From: Bacteroidota bacterium
Lineage (GTDB): Bacteria; Bacteroidota; Bacteroidia; Flavobacteriales_E; Vicingaceae
Length of the DNA: 64,000 nucleotides
Reading direction: 5' to 3'
Assembly: GCA_013112545.1 (NCBI GenBank)
Contig: JABFGJ010000008.1
Span: forward strand, 1 to 64,000
This document shows positions 37,452 through 46,689 of the stretch, in pieces; the first letter of the stretch is position 1, and every line of letters starts with the position of its first letter. The position numbers and the translations under genes are program-made. The notes below the pieces were generated by a model. That model searched no databases. It was not told the origin of the DNA and saw only the letters and a list, made by a program, of their open reading frames with translations.

Positions 37452-38561
37452 ATGAAAAAAATAATTTTAATCTTTCTATTGTTTTGTTTTAAAACATCTT
37501 TTAGTCAGTATGTTACAACCATTTTCAATTCGAATAGCATTCAAATTGACGATGCTATCATTCTAGACAAATATGGAAATATCTATGGATCTCACTATAT
37601 GGGAAGCAATGTTCATAAGATTGATAAAAGCGGACTTGTAAGTATTGTAAAAAGCGGTTTAAATACACCTAATGGCTTAGCATTTGACTCTCATCAGAAT
37701 CTTTATATTGTTGACAATATTGGAAATCGAATTTATAAAATAGACTCTACTGGAAATCAATTGTTATCCATTACTCTAAATAGTCCATCAGGCATAATTA
37801 AAGAAATTGACTCTGATACAATGATAGTAACACAATATTCCGGTCATGCAGTTCGAAAAATAGCTCCAAATGGACAAGTAATTAATACACCTATGCATTA
37901 TGGTTTTCCCTTAAATGGTCCAGTTGGAATGTGCTATAGTCAAGATAGCACACTTTATATCGGAAATTTTGGAGATAGAAAAATATTTAAATATGTAAAT
38001 GACACAGTAGTTTACATCGCCCAAATTCCTGCTTCTGGTAATGTTAATCTAGGTTTTTTAACTTATGCGAATGGATTGTTATATGGTACAAGCTTTCAAT
38101 CAGATAAGATTTATGAAATTAATCCAAATTACATTGACAGCGTTCGAATACTAGCAGGGTCTATTCAAGGAAATATAGACGGTAATTTACAAACAGCTCG
38201 TTTTAATAACCCAAATGGAATATTTGCTTCAAAAGGAGGTGATAGTTTGCTTGTAAGTGATTTTAATTCAGGTAACATAAGGTTAATTAGTGGTTTAAAT
38301 AACCAAATTAATCCATACTATGCTCCTTCTAAATCACTCGAAATATACCCAAACCCATGCAATGGTGAATTTGCTATAAAATCTAAAGATAAGTTTTATC
38401 AGATAGAGATTGTTAGCTTAAATGGTAAAAGCTACTTTAAGAACAATTTTAACCCCTCAGACTTTATAAAAATTAAGGAAAATCTTCCCATTGGATGTTA
38501 TTTTATATTGATTAAACACAAAGATTACTCACTAGTAAAAAAACTATTTGTCGTTAAATAA
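37452..38561 (+). CDS. Secreted NHL-repeat beta-propeller protein with T9SS tail
   Basis: The 369 residues have a signal peptide (MKKIILIFLLFCFKTSFSQ). About six NHL-like blades follow (LNTPNGLAFDSHQNLYIVDNI; NGPVGMCYSQDSTLYIGNFG; RFNNPNGIFASKGGDSLLVSD). A C-terminal T9SS sorting domain begins at LEIYPNPCNGEF. It is predicted to be exported and surface-exposed or released. The 160-bp upstream region (37292-37451) holds a weak inverted repeat at 37359-37367/37394-37402 but no clear promoter. Confidence 0.85.
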   Translation: MKKIILIFLLFCFKTSFSQYVTTIFNSNSIQIDDAIILDKYGNIYGSHYMGSNVHKIDKSGLVSIVKSGLNTPNGLAFDSHQNLYIVDNIGNRIYKIDSTGNQLLSITLNSPSGIIKEIDSDTMIVTQYSGHAVRKIAPNGQVINTPMHYGFPLNGPVGMCYSQDSTLYIGNFGDRKIFKYVNDTVVYIAQIPASGNVNLGFLTYANGLLYGTSFQSDKIYEINPNYIDSVRILAGSIQGNIDGNLQTARFNNPNGIFASKGGDSLLVSDFNSGNIRLISGLNNQINPYYAPSKSLEIYPNPCNGEFAIKSKDKFYQIEIVSLNGKSYFKNNFNPSDFIKIKENLPIGCYFILIKHKDYSLVKKLFVVK

Positions 38562-38582
38562 TTTTTTAAGCAATCTATAACA

Positions 38583-38610
38583 TTTGTTTTAGATTGCATC
38601 TGTATTTTTG
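38583..38610 (+). promoter_or_regulatory. ndk promoter
   Basis: TTTG at 38583-38586 and TATTTTTG at 38603-38610 (TAnnTTTG) are separated by 16 bp, a Bacteroidota-type -33/-7 pair. The ATG of ndk at 38629 lies 18 bp after the -7 box, leaving a short leader. Confidence 0.6.
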
Positions 38611-38628
38611 CGCTCCAAAAAAATAGAT

Positions 38629-39048
38629 ATGGCAACAAATAGAACATTTACAATGATTAAGCCTGATGCAGTTGAAAAGAACTACATTGGAGCAATTTTA
38701 GATAAAATTAACGCTGCTGGTTTTAGAATCGTAGCAATGAAATACACCAAATTGACAAAAGAAGCTGCAGGTGCTTTTTACGAAGTGCATAAAGAAAGAC
38801 CTTTCTACGGTGAATTAGTAGAATACATGTCGTCTGGTCCTATTGTGGCAGCTATATTAGAAAAAGAAAATGCAGTGGCCGATTTCAGAACTTTAATCGG
38901 AGCTACAAACCCTGCAGAAGCTGCTGAAGGTACTATTCGTAAGCTATATGCAGAATCAATTTCTGCTAATGCAGTTCATGGTTCAGATAGCGACGAAAAT
39001 GCTGCTATAGAAGGCAATTTTTACTTTTCTGCTTTAGAAAGACACTAA
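38629..39048 (+). CDS. ndk: Nucleoside-diphosphate kinase
   Basis: This 139-residue enzyme transfers phosphate between nucleoside tri- and diphosphates through a phosphohistidine. [15 protein letters not shown] opens the protein and the catalytic His is in NAVHGSDS near the C-terminus. The ATG at 38629 gives the normal family length. An upstream in-frame extension to 38608 overlaps the promoter region and is rejected. Confidence 0.97.
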   Translation: MATNRTFTMIKPDAVEKNYIGAILDKINAAGFRIVAMKYTKLTKEAAGAFYEVHKERPFYGELVEYMSSGPIVAAILEKENAVADFRTLIGATNPAEAAEGTIRKLYAESISANAVHGSDSDENAAIEGNFYFSALERH

Positions 39049-39069
39049 GAAAAGAAAACAAAAATCTTG

Positions 39070-39111
39070 AAGCCTCAATTTTCTGTTAATCAGTAAAATT
39101 GAGGCTTTTTC
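39070..39111 (+). terminator. ndk terminator
   Basis: A 13-bp stem, AAGCCTCAATTTT (39070-39082) with AAAATTGAGGCTT (39095-39107), is followed by a T run. It is the longest perfect hairpin terminator in the window. Confidence 0.95.
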
Positions 39112-39363
39112 TATTTCAATTGTTTTGAATGAAATTATAGATAATCAAATGCCGTTTCGATTGTTAAACTTCTTGCGCAGAATTTACTCACTAATATAAA
39201 GTTGTTAGCTAGTCGGCATTTAGCACTTGCAGTTTTTATTTGAAAAAAAATACTTTTTTATTGAAATTAAAAAAAGCTAATGAAATAAGTAATTTTTTAT
39301 CATTAAAATTGCTGTAAACAAATCATTTACAAGCAATATAAAAATGATTTTTAAATATGAGCT
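39112..39363. other. Non-coding stretch with distant complementary arms
   Basis: No gene is seen in the ~250 bp between the ndk terminator and the next glycosyltransferase. AAATGCCG (39147-39154) and CGGCATTT (39214-39221) are complementary across 59 nt, and an inner AACTT/AAGTT pair is possible. The rest is A+T rich. It may hold a promoter and leader for the downstream genes; a structured RNA is only a weak possibility. Confidence 0.25.
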
Positions 39364-40497
39364 ATGAGAATTGGATTTGATGCAAAAAGGCTTTATTCAA
39401 ACTATACTGGCTTAGGAAATTATAGTAGAACGATAGTCAAAAATTTGCTGGAATACTACCCCAGTCAACGTTTTCATTTATACACACCTAGAATTAGAAC
39501 TTCTGATGAAATTCAATTCTTTAAAGAACATCCAAATCTAGAAACTTTTGTAGCTCAAACGAAATTTAAACCTTATTGGAGAACCTACTCCATTACAGAG
39601 CAATTAAAAAAAGACAAGATCGACTTGTATCATGGATTGAGCAATGAAATACCTCAAAACTTAAAAAAGGCAAAAATAAAAAGTGTTGTCACAATACATG
39701 ATTTGATTTTCAAAGTATTACCCGAAACGTTTCCATTAGTAGATCGAAAAATTTATGATTTAAAATTTAAAAAAAGTTGTAAGAAAGCAAACAAAATCAT
39801 AGCAATAAGTGAAAATACAAAGAAAGACCTAATACATTATTATGATATTGATGAACAGAAAATTGAGGTAATTTACCAAAGTTGCAACCCTATTTTCTAT
39901 CGAGAAATCGACATATTAAACTCAAAGCAAGTGCTTGAAAAATACTCTTTACCCACTGAATATAATTTGTTTGTTGGTAGCATAGAAAAAAGAAAAAACT
40001 TAAAACTAATCATCGACGCTTATAAATACATTTCAAAGTCTGATCAAATCCCATTGGTAATCGTTGGTGGCAGCAGAACTTTTAATAAAGAACTAAGTAA
40101 GTTAATTGGAGACCTTGAAGCTAAAAATAAACTGATTTGGTTGAAAAACTTAAATGACAACACGGACTTGCAAGCCATTTATACATCCGCTCAAATGCTC
40201 GTCTATCCATCTTTATACGAAGGTTTTGGTTTGCCAATAGTAGAGGCACTTTTAAGTAAAACTCCCGTTATCACAAGCAATACTTCTTCTCTACCTGAAG
40301 CAGCGGGTAAAGATTCAATGTTCATCAACCCACAAAACCCTGAAGAATTAGCTGAGGCAATACTAAAAGTTCAATCAGATTCAGAACTGAGAAACAAGAT
40401 GATAGAAAAAGGATATTTATACGCCACTCAAAAATTTGCGCCAGAAAAACTGACAAATCAATTGTTTGAATGCTATAAAAACACTCTAGCTTCATGA
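39364..40497 (+). CDS. Glycosyltransferase family 4 protein
   Basis: The 377-residue GT-B enzyme has an N-terminal RIGFDAKRLYSNYTGLGNYSRTI. LYHGLSNEIP and VVTIHDLIF follow, and the donor-binding block is YPSLYEGFGLPIVEALLSKT, with the typical E-x7-E. It resembles mannosyl- or rhamnosyltransferases of O-antigen pathways, but the sugar is not determinable. The stop overlaps the TMEM175-like start (ATGA). Confidence 0.9.
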   Translation: MRIGFDAKRLYSNYTGLGNYSRTIVKNLLEYYPSQRFHLYTPRIRTSDEIQFFKEHPNLETFVAQTKFKPYWRTYSITEQLKKDKIDLYHGLSNEIPQNLKKAKIKSVVTIHDLIFKVLPETFPLVDRKIYDLKFKKSCKKANKIIAISENTKKDLIHYYDIDEQKIEVIYQSCNPIFYREIDILNSKQVLEKYSLPTEYNLFVGSIEKRKNLKLIIDAYKYISKSDQIPLVIVGGSRTFNKELSKLIGDLEAKNKLIWLKNLNDNTDLQAIYTSAQMLVYPSLYEGFGLPIVEALLSKTPVITSNTSSLPEAAGKDSMFINPQNPEELAEAILKVQSDSELRNKMIEKGYLYATQKFAPEKLTNQLFECYKNTLAS

Positions 40498-41072
40498 ATT
40501 CCAATAGACTAGAAGCTTTCAGCGATGGTGTTATTGCTATAGTTATTACAATTATGGTATTGGAAATGAAGGTTCCTGAAGGAGCTGATTTTTCTGCTAT
40601 CTCTTCTATTCTCCCGAATTTTCTAACATATGTTTTAAGTTTTATTTATGTAGGCATTTATTGGAACAACCATCATCACTTGCTTCACGCTGTCAACAAA
40701 GTCAATGGTAAAATTTTATGGGCAAACCTCAATTTGCTTTTTTGGTTATCTCTATTCCCCTTTGTTACAGGTTGGATGGGTGAAAATCATTTTGAAAAAA
40801 TTCCAACCTCACTTTATGGAATTATTTTATTAATGGCTGCAATTAGCTTTAAACTACTAGTTTATCTAATTGTAAAAAATGAGGGAAGTAATTCTAAAAT
40901 CGCGAAGGCGTATCGAAATGATCGTAAAACCAACCTCTCTATAGCACTTTATGTGATTGGAGCAGGAATTACGTTTTATCAACCGGTCTTAGGTCTTATC
41001 GTCTATCTAACGGTCGCTCTAATTTGGATTATTCCAGATAGACGTATTGAAAAAGAGCTTGATTCAGAGTAA
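40494..41072 (+). CDS. TMEM175-family (DUF1211) potassium channel-like protein
   Basis: The 192 residues form about six membrane helices. The family signature RLEAFSDGVIAIVITIMVLE is at residues 4-23, where FSDG lines the pore helix in TMEM175. A TYVLSFIYVGIYWNNHHHLLHAV segment follows. Bacterial members form tetrameric K+-permeable channels. The 4-bp overlap with the glycosyltransferase suggests co-transcription without implying a shared function. Confidence 0.9.
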   Translation: MNSNRLEAFSDGVIAIVITIMVLEMKVPEGADFSAISSILPNFLTYVLSFIYVGIYWNNHHHLLHAVNKVNGKILWANLNLLFWLSLFPFVTGWMGENHFEKIPTSLYGIILLMAAISFKLLVYLIVKNEGSNSKIAKAYRNDRKTNLSIALYVIGAGITFYQPVLGLIVYLTVALIWIIPDRRIEKELDSE

Positions 41073-41182
41073 TACACTGAACTTATTTTAAATCGAACAA
41101 TGTGATGTATAAATGCTGAATTTGTACTAATTATTTCCTTGAATCTAATTAAAGGTCTAATTTCGACTTCCTAATTTAATTC

Positions 41183-42400
41183 ATGATGCCAATTAAATTT
41201 TGGATCAAAGTCGCATTCTTTAATTTTACAGTTGCAGCTCTTATGGGGCTTACACTTCGGGCTAATTTCATTTGGGAAATTCCCTGGATGGACTTTCGTT
41301 TTTTATTACACGGACATTCTCACATTGCGATGCTTGGTTGGATATACATGGCCTTGTATGCACTTATTATTAATGCTTTTGTGCCTGAAGAAAAACAGAA
41401 TAGCAGATTCTATAGACGACTATATAGCTTCACACAACTTTCAGTTATCGGAATGATGATCGCCTTTCCCATTCAAGGATATGCAGCCATTTCTATCACT
41501 TTTTCAACTATTAACTTAATTCTATCTTATGTTTTTGCTTTTGGATTGTGGAAAGATATACGGGGCAACCAACAAGCTTCGTATAAAGTTTTAAGGGTCT
41601 CTATTTTAAGTTTAATCATTTCTTCTATTGGTTTATGGGCCATGGCAATGGTGATGGCTTTTAAATTAAATCATACCGAACTATATAATTTAGTAATTCA
41701 ATTTTATTTGCACTTTCAATTCAATGCTTGGTTTATCTTGGCTGTTATCGCATTATTAATTAAATACTTAAGCAAAAAAACTACTTTTCAAGCAAATCCA
41801 AGAACAATTAATATCTTCCTTATTTCATATTCTTTAGCAATACTATTGACCTTTTTTCATGTAATGTTTTGGGCTTATAAGGCTGAATATATGGGGATTT
41901 TAAATTCCTTAGGGGTAGTCCTTCAAATGGCTTCAATAGTATATTTAATTTCTAAATTTTCCAATAAGCCAATTATCCAATTTATCAGTCAAAACAAACT
42001 CAATTCAAAAAGTCTTTTGGTCGTCGGTTTGTTTTCAATATTACTTAAAGTATTAATTCAAGTATTGTTGGTAATTCCTGATGTTGCAGCTATTTCTACT
42101 CAGTTAAGGCATTTTATGATTGCATATATTCACCTAATTAATTTGGGAGTAATCACTTGCATTATCCTTTACATATTTAATCAACTATTTTCATTTTTGA
42201 AATTGGGTTGGGAAACGTATCTGTTTCTGTTTGGTATAGTTTCAACAGAATTATTTTTATTCATTCAAGGCTTATTTTATTGGCAGAATTGGGGTGAAAT
42301 TCCCGCATATTCTTATTTCATGTTCATCTTGTCTATCCCTCTTCCTTTGTCAATTGGATTAATGTTTATGAATTTGTTTAAAAAAGTAAATCCTAGTTAA
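41183..42400 (+). CDS. Uncharacterised polytopic membrane protein with conserved-looking histidines
   Basis: The 405 residues form about twelve hydrophobic helices. Histidines cluster in three membrane-embedded places: FLLHGHSHIAMLGW (about 40-53), FYLHFQFNAWF (about 174-184) and HFMIAYIHLINLG (about 312-324). The HxHxxxLGW pattern resembles heme-copper oxidase subunit I-like proteins, but the full copper/heme ligand set is not evident. The start may be either of two adjacent ATGs. TAATTTCG at 41158-41165 is a near-consensus -7 box. No characterised homologue is recognised. Confidence 0.75.
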   Translation: MMPIKFWIKVAFFNFTVAALMGLTLRANFIWEIPWMDFRFLLHGHSHIAMLGWIYMALYALIINAFVPEEKQNSRFYRRLYSFTQLSVIGMMIAFPIQGYAAISITFSTINLILSYVFAFGLWKDIRGNQQASYKVLRVSILSLIISSIGLWAMAMVMAFKLNHTELYNLVIQFYLHFQFNAWFILAVIALLIKYLSKKTTFQANPRTINIFLISYSLAILLTFFHVMFWAYKAEYMGILNSLGVVLQMASIVYLISKFSNKPIIQFISQNKLNSKSLLVVGLFSILLKVLIQVLLVIPDVAAISTQLRHFMIAYIHLINLGVITCIILYIFNQLFSFLKLGWETYLFLFGIVSTELFLFIQGLFYWQNWGEIPAYSYFMFILSIPLPLSIGLMFMNLFKKVNPS

Positions 42401-42442
42401 TTGATTGTATTGATTAATTTTAAGAAAATAATAAACGTATAA

Positions 42443-42862
42443 ATGAAAAATAAAGTAACTGGAATTGGAGGAATATTTTTTAAAACTCCCAACCCAGAGA
42501 AGATGAAAGCTTGGTATGCTAAAAATTTAGGTTTAATTACAAACGAATATGGTTCTGTGTTTGAATTTAGAAAAGCTGACAAACCCAATGAAAAAGCCTA
42601 TTTAAATTGGTCTCCCATGTCAAAGGACAGCACTTATTTTGATCCATCTGAAAAAGAGTTTATGATTAACTATAGAGTCGAAAACATAGAAGAGTTAGTA
42701 AAAGAACTCAAAAAAGACGGGATAACTGTTTTAGATGAAATCGAAGAATATGAGTATGGAAAATTCGTTCACATTCTAGACCCAGATCACAATAAAATTG
42801 AGCTTTGGGAACCAGTGGATGAAAGTTTCACTGAATTATACGAAGGAAAAACAACTAAATAG
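42443..42862 (+). CDS. VOC superfamily (glyoxalase/bleomycin-resistance-like) protein
   Basis: The 139 residues follow the paired beta-alpha-beta-beta-beta arrangement. The opening is GIGGIFFKTPNPEKMKAWYAKNLGL and the closing FVHILDPDHNKIELWEPVDE has a typical metal-ligand Glu. Substrate is unknown. It is convergent with mvaB and overlaps its 3' end by 8 bp. Confidence 0.87.
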   Translation: MKNKVTGIGGIFFKTPNPEKMKAWYAKNLGLITNEYGSVFEFRKADKPNEKAYLNWSPMSKDSTYFDPSEKEFMINYRVENIEELVKELKKDGITVLDEIEEYEYGKFVHILDPDHNKIELWEPVDESFTELYEGKTTK

Positions 42863-43712
42863 GAAAAGTACTTTTTGCTAATAATTCTGCCGCTTCAAAT
42901 TCAGGTTTGTCTATACTCAATTGAATTTTATTTTCTTCAAAGTAAGAAATGATGTTTTCGGTTGCCATATTACCTGTTAAGTCATCTGCTGCCATAGGAC
43001 AACCCCCAATGCCTGATATGGCTCCATCAAATCGTTTACAACCACTTTGAAAAGCTGCATGTACCTTCTCTTGCCATGTATCTGGTGTAGTATGTAAGTG
43101 AGCTCCAATTTCAAGTTGGTTAAATTCAGGAACTAAAGTTGAAAATAAACGATTAATTATACTCGGTTCAGACACTCCAATGGTGTCACTCAATGCAAAG
43201 ATTGAGATATCCAATTGGCTTAAACGAGCAATCCATTTAGCTACAATATCTTCGTGATAATCATCTCCGTATGGATTTCCAAAGCCCATAGAAATATACA
43301 ATACCATTTTTTTATTTGCTTTCATCGTTAGATTTTGTATAGCCTCTACTCTACTTAACGATTGCTCAATGCTTGAATTCGTATTCCTTTGCTGAAAAGT
43401 TTCTGAAATGGAAAACGGAAAACCCAAGTAGTCAATTTCTTCAAAATTCAACGCATCGCTAGCACCTCGTTCATTGGCAATTATGGCTAATAACTTTGAT
43501 TTGGTAGTGCTTAAATCGAGTTTAGATAAAACTTCAGCAGTGTCTTTTAGCTGAGGAATCGCTTTGGGAGAAACAAAAGATCCAAAATCAATGGTATCGA
43601 AACCAACCTTTAATAATTGATTGATATACTTTGCCTTAACCACTGTTGGAATAAACTCATGTAAGCCCTGCATAGCATCTCTTGGGCACTCTATAATTTT
43701 TATCTCACTCAT
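42855..43712 (-). CDS. mvaB: Hydroxymethylglutaryl-CoA lyase
   Basis: The 285-residue TIM-barrel enzyme cleaves HMG-CoA to acetoacetate and acetyl-CoA in leucine catabolism. ECPRDAMQG carries the Arg-Asp pair of the active site. HLHTTPD provides metal-binding His residues, and [23 protein letters not shown] is the catalytic Cys signature. It overlaps pyrD by 4 bp. Confidence 0.92.
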   Translation of the reverse strand: MSEIKIIECPRDAMQGLHEFIPTVVKAKYINQLLKVGFDTIDFGSFVSPKAIPQLKDTAEVLSKLDLSTTKSKLLAIIANERGASDALNFEEIDYLGFPFSISETFQQRNTNSSIEQSLSRVEAIQNLTMKANKKMVLYISMGFGNPYGDDYHEDIVAKWIARLSQLDISIFALSDTIGVSEPSIINRLFSTLVPEFNQLEIGAHLHTTPDTWQEKVHAAFQSGCKRFDGAISGIGGCPMAADDLTGNMATENIISYFEENKIQLSIDKPEFEAAELLAKSTFPI

Positions 43713-44746
43713 AATTTTCCAATTAATCCTTTATTGATTTTTTTAACCATTGCAGGCCCTTCATATATAAAACCTGTATATACTTGAACTAAATCAGCTC
43801 CTGCTTTTATTTTTTCTAAAGCATCATTTGCATTAAAAATTCCACCGACTGCAACAATCGGAAAGGCTTTATTTGATTTTGATGATAAATATTGAATGAC
43901 TTCAGTGGATCTATTTCTAGCGGGCTTACCACTTAATCCTCCTGCTCCAATTTTAGCAACTACTTTGTTATCGGTCACTAATTTTGAACGATCAATAGTC
44001 GTGTTGGTTGCTATAACTCCATCTAACTTCGTTTCTACAATTATTTCTACAATATCTTCCAATTGTTCATTTGTCAAATCGGGAGCTATTTTTAATAAAA
44101 TTGGTTTTCTTTTAGTTTTCTTACTGTTTTGATTTTGCAAACTAGACAGCAACTGTTTCAAAGGCTCTTTTTCTTGTAATTCTCTTAAGTTAGGTGTGTT
44201 AGGCGAACTTACATTAACTACAAAATAATCTACAAAATCAAATAAGGCTTCGAAACAAGCTATATAATCTAGGTCTGCATCTTCGTTAGGAGTAATTTTG
44301 TTTTTACCAATATTCCCCCCAATTATTATATTAGGATTCCTATTTTTTAATCGCTCAACCATCGAGTCTAAGCCTCCATTATTAAAGCCCATTCGATTGA
44401 TAAGTGCCTCGTCTAGTGGCAATCTAAACAATCGTGGTTTAGGATTTCCTTCTTGTGGCTTAGGCGTAACTGTTCCCACTTCAATAAATCCAAAGCCGAA
44501 GCAACTTAATTCTTCATACAATTTAGCATCTTTATCAAATCCGGCAGCCAAACCTACTGGGTTAGGAAATTTTAATCCAAATACTTCCTTTTCTAAACTT
44601 TTATCATTTACCTGAAAAACCAACCTAGTTAGAGATTTTACAAATGGAATAGATAAAAATGTTTTGGTTAATGCAAATACTCGATGATGAGCAGTTTCTG
44701 CATCAATCTGAAAAAAGATTGGCTTAAGAATATTTTTGTAAATCAT
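43709..44746 (-). CDS. pyrD: Dihydroorotate dehydrogenase (quinone), class 2
   Basis: The enzyme oxidises dihydroorotate with FMN and passes electrons to quinone. The N-terminal helix [21 protein letters not shown] is the class 2 membrane-associating extension. [14 protein letters not shown] holds the catalytic Ser, and [15 protein letters not shown] and [18 protein letters not shown] bind FMN. The ATG at 44746 is preferred over an in-frame TTG at 44758. Confidence 0.95.
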   Translation of the reverse strand: MIYKNILKPIFFQIDAETAHHRVFALTKTFLSIPFVKSLTRLVFQVNDKSLEKEVFGLKFPNPVGLAAGFDKDAKLYEELSCFGFGFIEVGTVTPKPQEGNPKPRLFRLPLDEALINRMGFNNGGLDSMVERLKNRNPNIIIGGNIGKNKITPNEDADLDYIACFEALFDFVDYFVVNVSSPNTPNLRELQEKEPLKQLLSSLQNQNSKKTKRKPILLKIAPDLTNEQLEDIVEIIVETKLDGVIATNTTIDRSKLVTDNKVVAKIGAGGLSGKPARNRSTEVIQYLSSKSNKAFPIVAVGGIFNANDALEKIKAGADLVQVYTGFIYEGPAMVKKINKGLIGKL

Positions 44747-44907
44747 AATTGATGGCAAATTTAATTTTTGTAAAGCAATATGTTAGTTTTAAGGAATTAA
44801 AATCATTCGTAACATTTATTTAATAAATCTATAAACTTTAACTATTGAAAATGTGAGTTTTAATTTATTAATTTTTAATTTTATAGACTATTTGTAACAA
44901 AAAATAC

Positions 44908-45348
44908 TTGACTGAAAACAAAGACATAGAAGCAAAAGACATTTTATCAAAATTTAAAATAACTAAGAAACTAGATTATGCTACCATATATCGGCATAAA
45001 AGTAGAAATATAGTTATGGTAAAATACTCTAATTCTAGCATAATTGATATTGCTAATGCAGTTGAAATCTCTAAAAATTCTCAATTTGCTGCTGATCTAA
45101 ATAGACCAGTATTTGCCTTAACTGTACCAGGACAATATTCTGAGATAACTTCTGAAGCAAGAGAGTTTTTCGGAAAAGACCATTTCAATCAAATAGTAAT
45201 ACAAGCTACTGCAATAATTATTAAAGACTTAACTCATCGCATAACTTTTAATTTGTATTTAAAATTCAATAAACCGATATCCCCAATTATTGCTTTCAAG
45301 TCTATACCTGAAGCATATAATTGGCTCATTGACAAAGGAGCGAAATAA
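44908..45348 (+). CDS. SpoIIAA/STAS-like small protein, paralogue 1 of 3
   Basis: The 146-residue soluble protein ends ATAIIIKDLTHRITFNLYLK then FNKP, IAFKSIPEAYNWL. This C-terminal pattern I recall from the DUF7793/STAS-SEC14-like family of Bacteroidota. The start must be TTG, as no in-frame ATG precedes the conserved part. It shares its layout (N-terminal RHKSRNIVMVKYS strand, central helix, C-terminal FNKP motif) with the next two genes. The function of the family is unknown; STAS-like domains often act as phospho-regulated binding modules. Confidence 0.72.
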   Translation: MTENKDIEAKDILSKFKITKKLDYATIYRHKSRNIVMVKYSNSSIIDIANAVEISKNSQFAADLNRPVFALTVPGQYSEITSEAREFFGKDHFNQIVIQATAIIIKDLTHRITFNLYLKFNKPISPIIAFKSIPEAYNWLIDKGAK

Positions 45349-45426
45349 TTTTTTATTTAACAAATGACTATCAATTTGTGTCAGTTCATTTACTAATTTA
45401 GATACTCTAATAAACTTAATTTTAAA

Positions 45427-45870
45427 TTGAGCATTTATCCCAACTTTAAACTTTGTAAAACATTTCCATATGGAAGTATATACAAGCATGATACAAGAAA
45501 TATTGCGATGGTCGTTTATGCTGTAGATGCAACTATAGACCTTGAGGAAGCTCAACAAATTGTACAAGAAGTAAAAAGTATAGTCGATATAAATAAAAAT
45601 TTATTTGGCGTAACAATGACTTTAAAGGGCTCTACAGCTACTGAAAAAGCCAGAAACTTCTTTGCAAATGATAAATTTAGCCAAGAAATTACAAAAGCAA
45701 TGGCCTTGGTAATTCACCAATTACCACAAAGATTAATGCTTAAAATATATTTAAAGTTTAACAAACCCAAATCCCCTATAAAAGCTTTTAAGTCATTATC
45801 TAGCGCCATGAATTGGATAAATACAATAGAACATAGCTTAATCAAGGAGCATGATGAAATCTACTCATAA
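45427..45870 (+). CDS. SpoIIAA/STAS-like small protein, paralogue 2 of 3
   Basis: The 147 residues align with the preceding protein: KHDTRNIAMVVYA, a middle EKARNFFANDKFSQEITKAM and the ending LVIHQLPQRLMLKIYLKFNKP then AFKSLSSAMNWI. The start is TTG; homology with paralogue 1 begins right after it, which supports this choice. It lies 78 bp after paralogue 1 and overlaps paralogue 3 by 20 bp, so the three are probably one transcript. Confidence 0.72.
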   Translation: MSIYPNFKLCKTFPYGSIYKHDTRNIAMVVYAVDATIDLEEAQQIVQEVKSIVDINKNLFGVTMTLKGSTATEKARNFFANDKFSQEITKAMALVIHQLPQRLMLKIYLKFNKPKSPIKAFKSLSSAMNWINTIEHSLIKEHDEIYS

Positions 45871-46267
45871 TGCTTATAATCAAATAAAAGACCTTCCTTT
45901 TGCCGTGGTTTTAACACACAAAACCGAACCCATTATTTTAGTTAAATTTAAAGAAAACTCCTGCTTAGATTACAATGATGTATCTCAATTGGTAGAGTTG
46001 ATTTATATGCTTCTGAAGACTGACTTCCAGTTTATAATTTCAGATTGTAGCAGCAATTTCGAAAGCCTGGATAAAGAAACGTTAGATATTTTTAGCGATA
46101 ATATAAGTCTGCGCCAAGCAAAAGCTCATGGCTTAATTGTCAATGAATTACCTATGCGTTTAAAGACAACCTACTTTATACAACTTCAAGAAAATATAGT
46201 TCCAACAAAACTATTCTCAACAAATATAGAAGCCGAAAACTGGTTTAAAACTGAGTTTTTAAAATAA
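45851..46267 (+). CDS. SpoIIAA/STAS-like small protein, paralogue 3 of 3
   Basis: The 138 residues are more diverged but keep the layout: LTHKTEPIILVKFKENS, a central ETLDIFSDNISLRQAKAHG and the ending LIVNELPMRLKTTYFIQLQE then KLFSTNIEAENWF. The FNKP motif is replaced by QENIVP. It starts inside paralogue 2, at ATG 45851 or 45854; AAGGAG at 45844-45849 could serve the second ATG. It ends 2 bp before the convergent XRE gene. Confidence 0.68.
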   Translation: MMKSTHNAYNQIKDLPFAVVLTHKTEPIILVKFKENSCLDYNDVSQLVELIYMLLKTDFQFIISDCSSNFESLDKETLDIFSDNISLRQAKAHGLIVNELPMRLKTTYFIQLQENIVPTKLFSTNIEAENWFKTEFLK

Positions 46268-46269
46268 AG

Positions 46270-46677
46270 TTATGCATCGGAATTCGGGTTAAACTCCTCA
46301 AAGGTATTATCATCATAGAAAACTAATATTCGTGAAATTTTTCTAACCTTAGCGGATTTAAATTCCGGCTTTTCATCTATTTCTTCAGGTTTGCTTATGG
46401 TTTGATGACTTATACTTTGCACCGAATTGCTTTTTTCTTCAGGCAATTTCATTTTATCTTCAAGCGAAACAATATTAGTTGTACCTTCAATTAACCAAGT
46501 AGTATCAACCTTAGGAAATCTCTTTATTATTTTCTGAACAAACTCTAAACTTGGTTTATTTCTTCCAGATAATACATGAGAAACAGAAGATCTTTGCACA
46601 CCAATTTCATCCGCAAAAACTGAGGCACTCATTTGATTTAGTTTCATTATATACTGAATCCGCTCTACTAATTCCAT
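46270..46677 (-). CDS. XRE-family helix-turn-helix repressor
   Basis: The 135 residues carry an N-terminal HTH_3 domain (about 5-55: SASVFADEIGVQRSSVSHVLSGRNKPSLEFVQKI). A polar linker and a short C-terminal segment, VRKISRILVFYDDNTFEEF, follow. The latter resembles a beta-hairpin or dimerisation tail seen in Bacteroidota XRE proteins. Several TTACAnnTGTAA palindromes lie directly upstream of its start, so negative autoregulation is likely. It is convergent with the STAS-like paralogues. Confidence 0.9.
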   Translation of the reverse strand: MELVERIQYIMKLNQMSASVFADEIGVQRSSVSHVLSGRNKPSLEFVQKIIKRFPKVDTTWLIEGTTNIVSLEDKMKLPEEKSNSVQSISHQTISKPEEIDEKPEFKSAKVRKISRILVFYDDNTFEEFNPNSDA

Positions 46678-46689
46678 TTGATCTATTTC

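Noticed and set aside
39049-39363. tRNA or other known RNA gene in the longest gene-free gaps
   Set aside because: No tRNA cloverleaf features (T-loop GTTCGA with flanking stems and CCA-type acceptor) were seen here or in the other intergenic regions.
44298-44615. 105-codon plus-strand ORF inside pyrD
   Set aside because: It lies fully antisense to a complete, well-motivated pyrD frame and has no recognisable domain.
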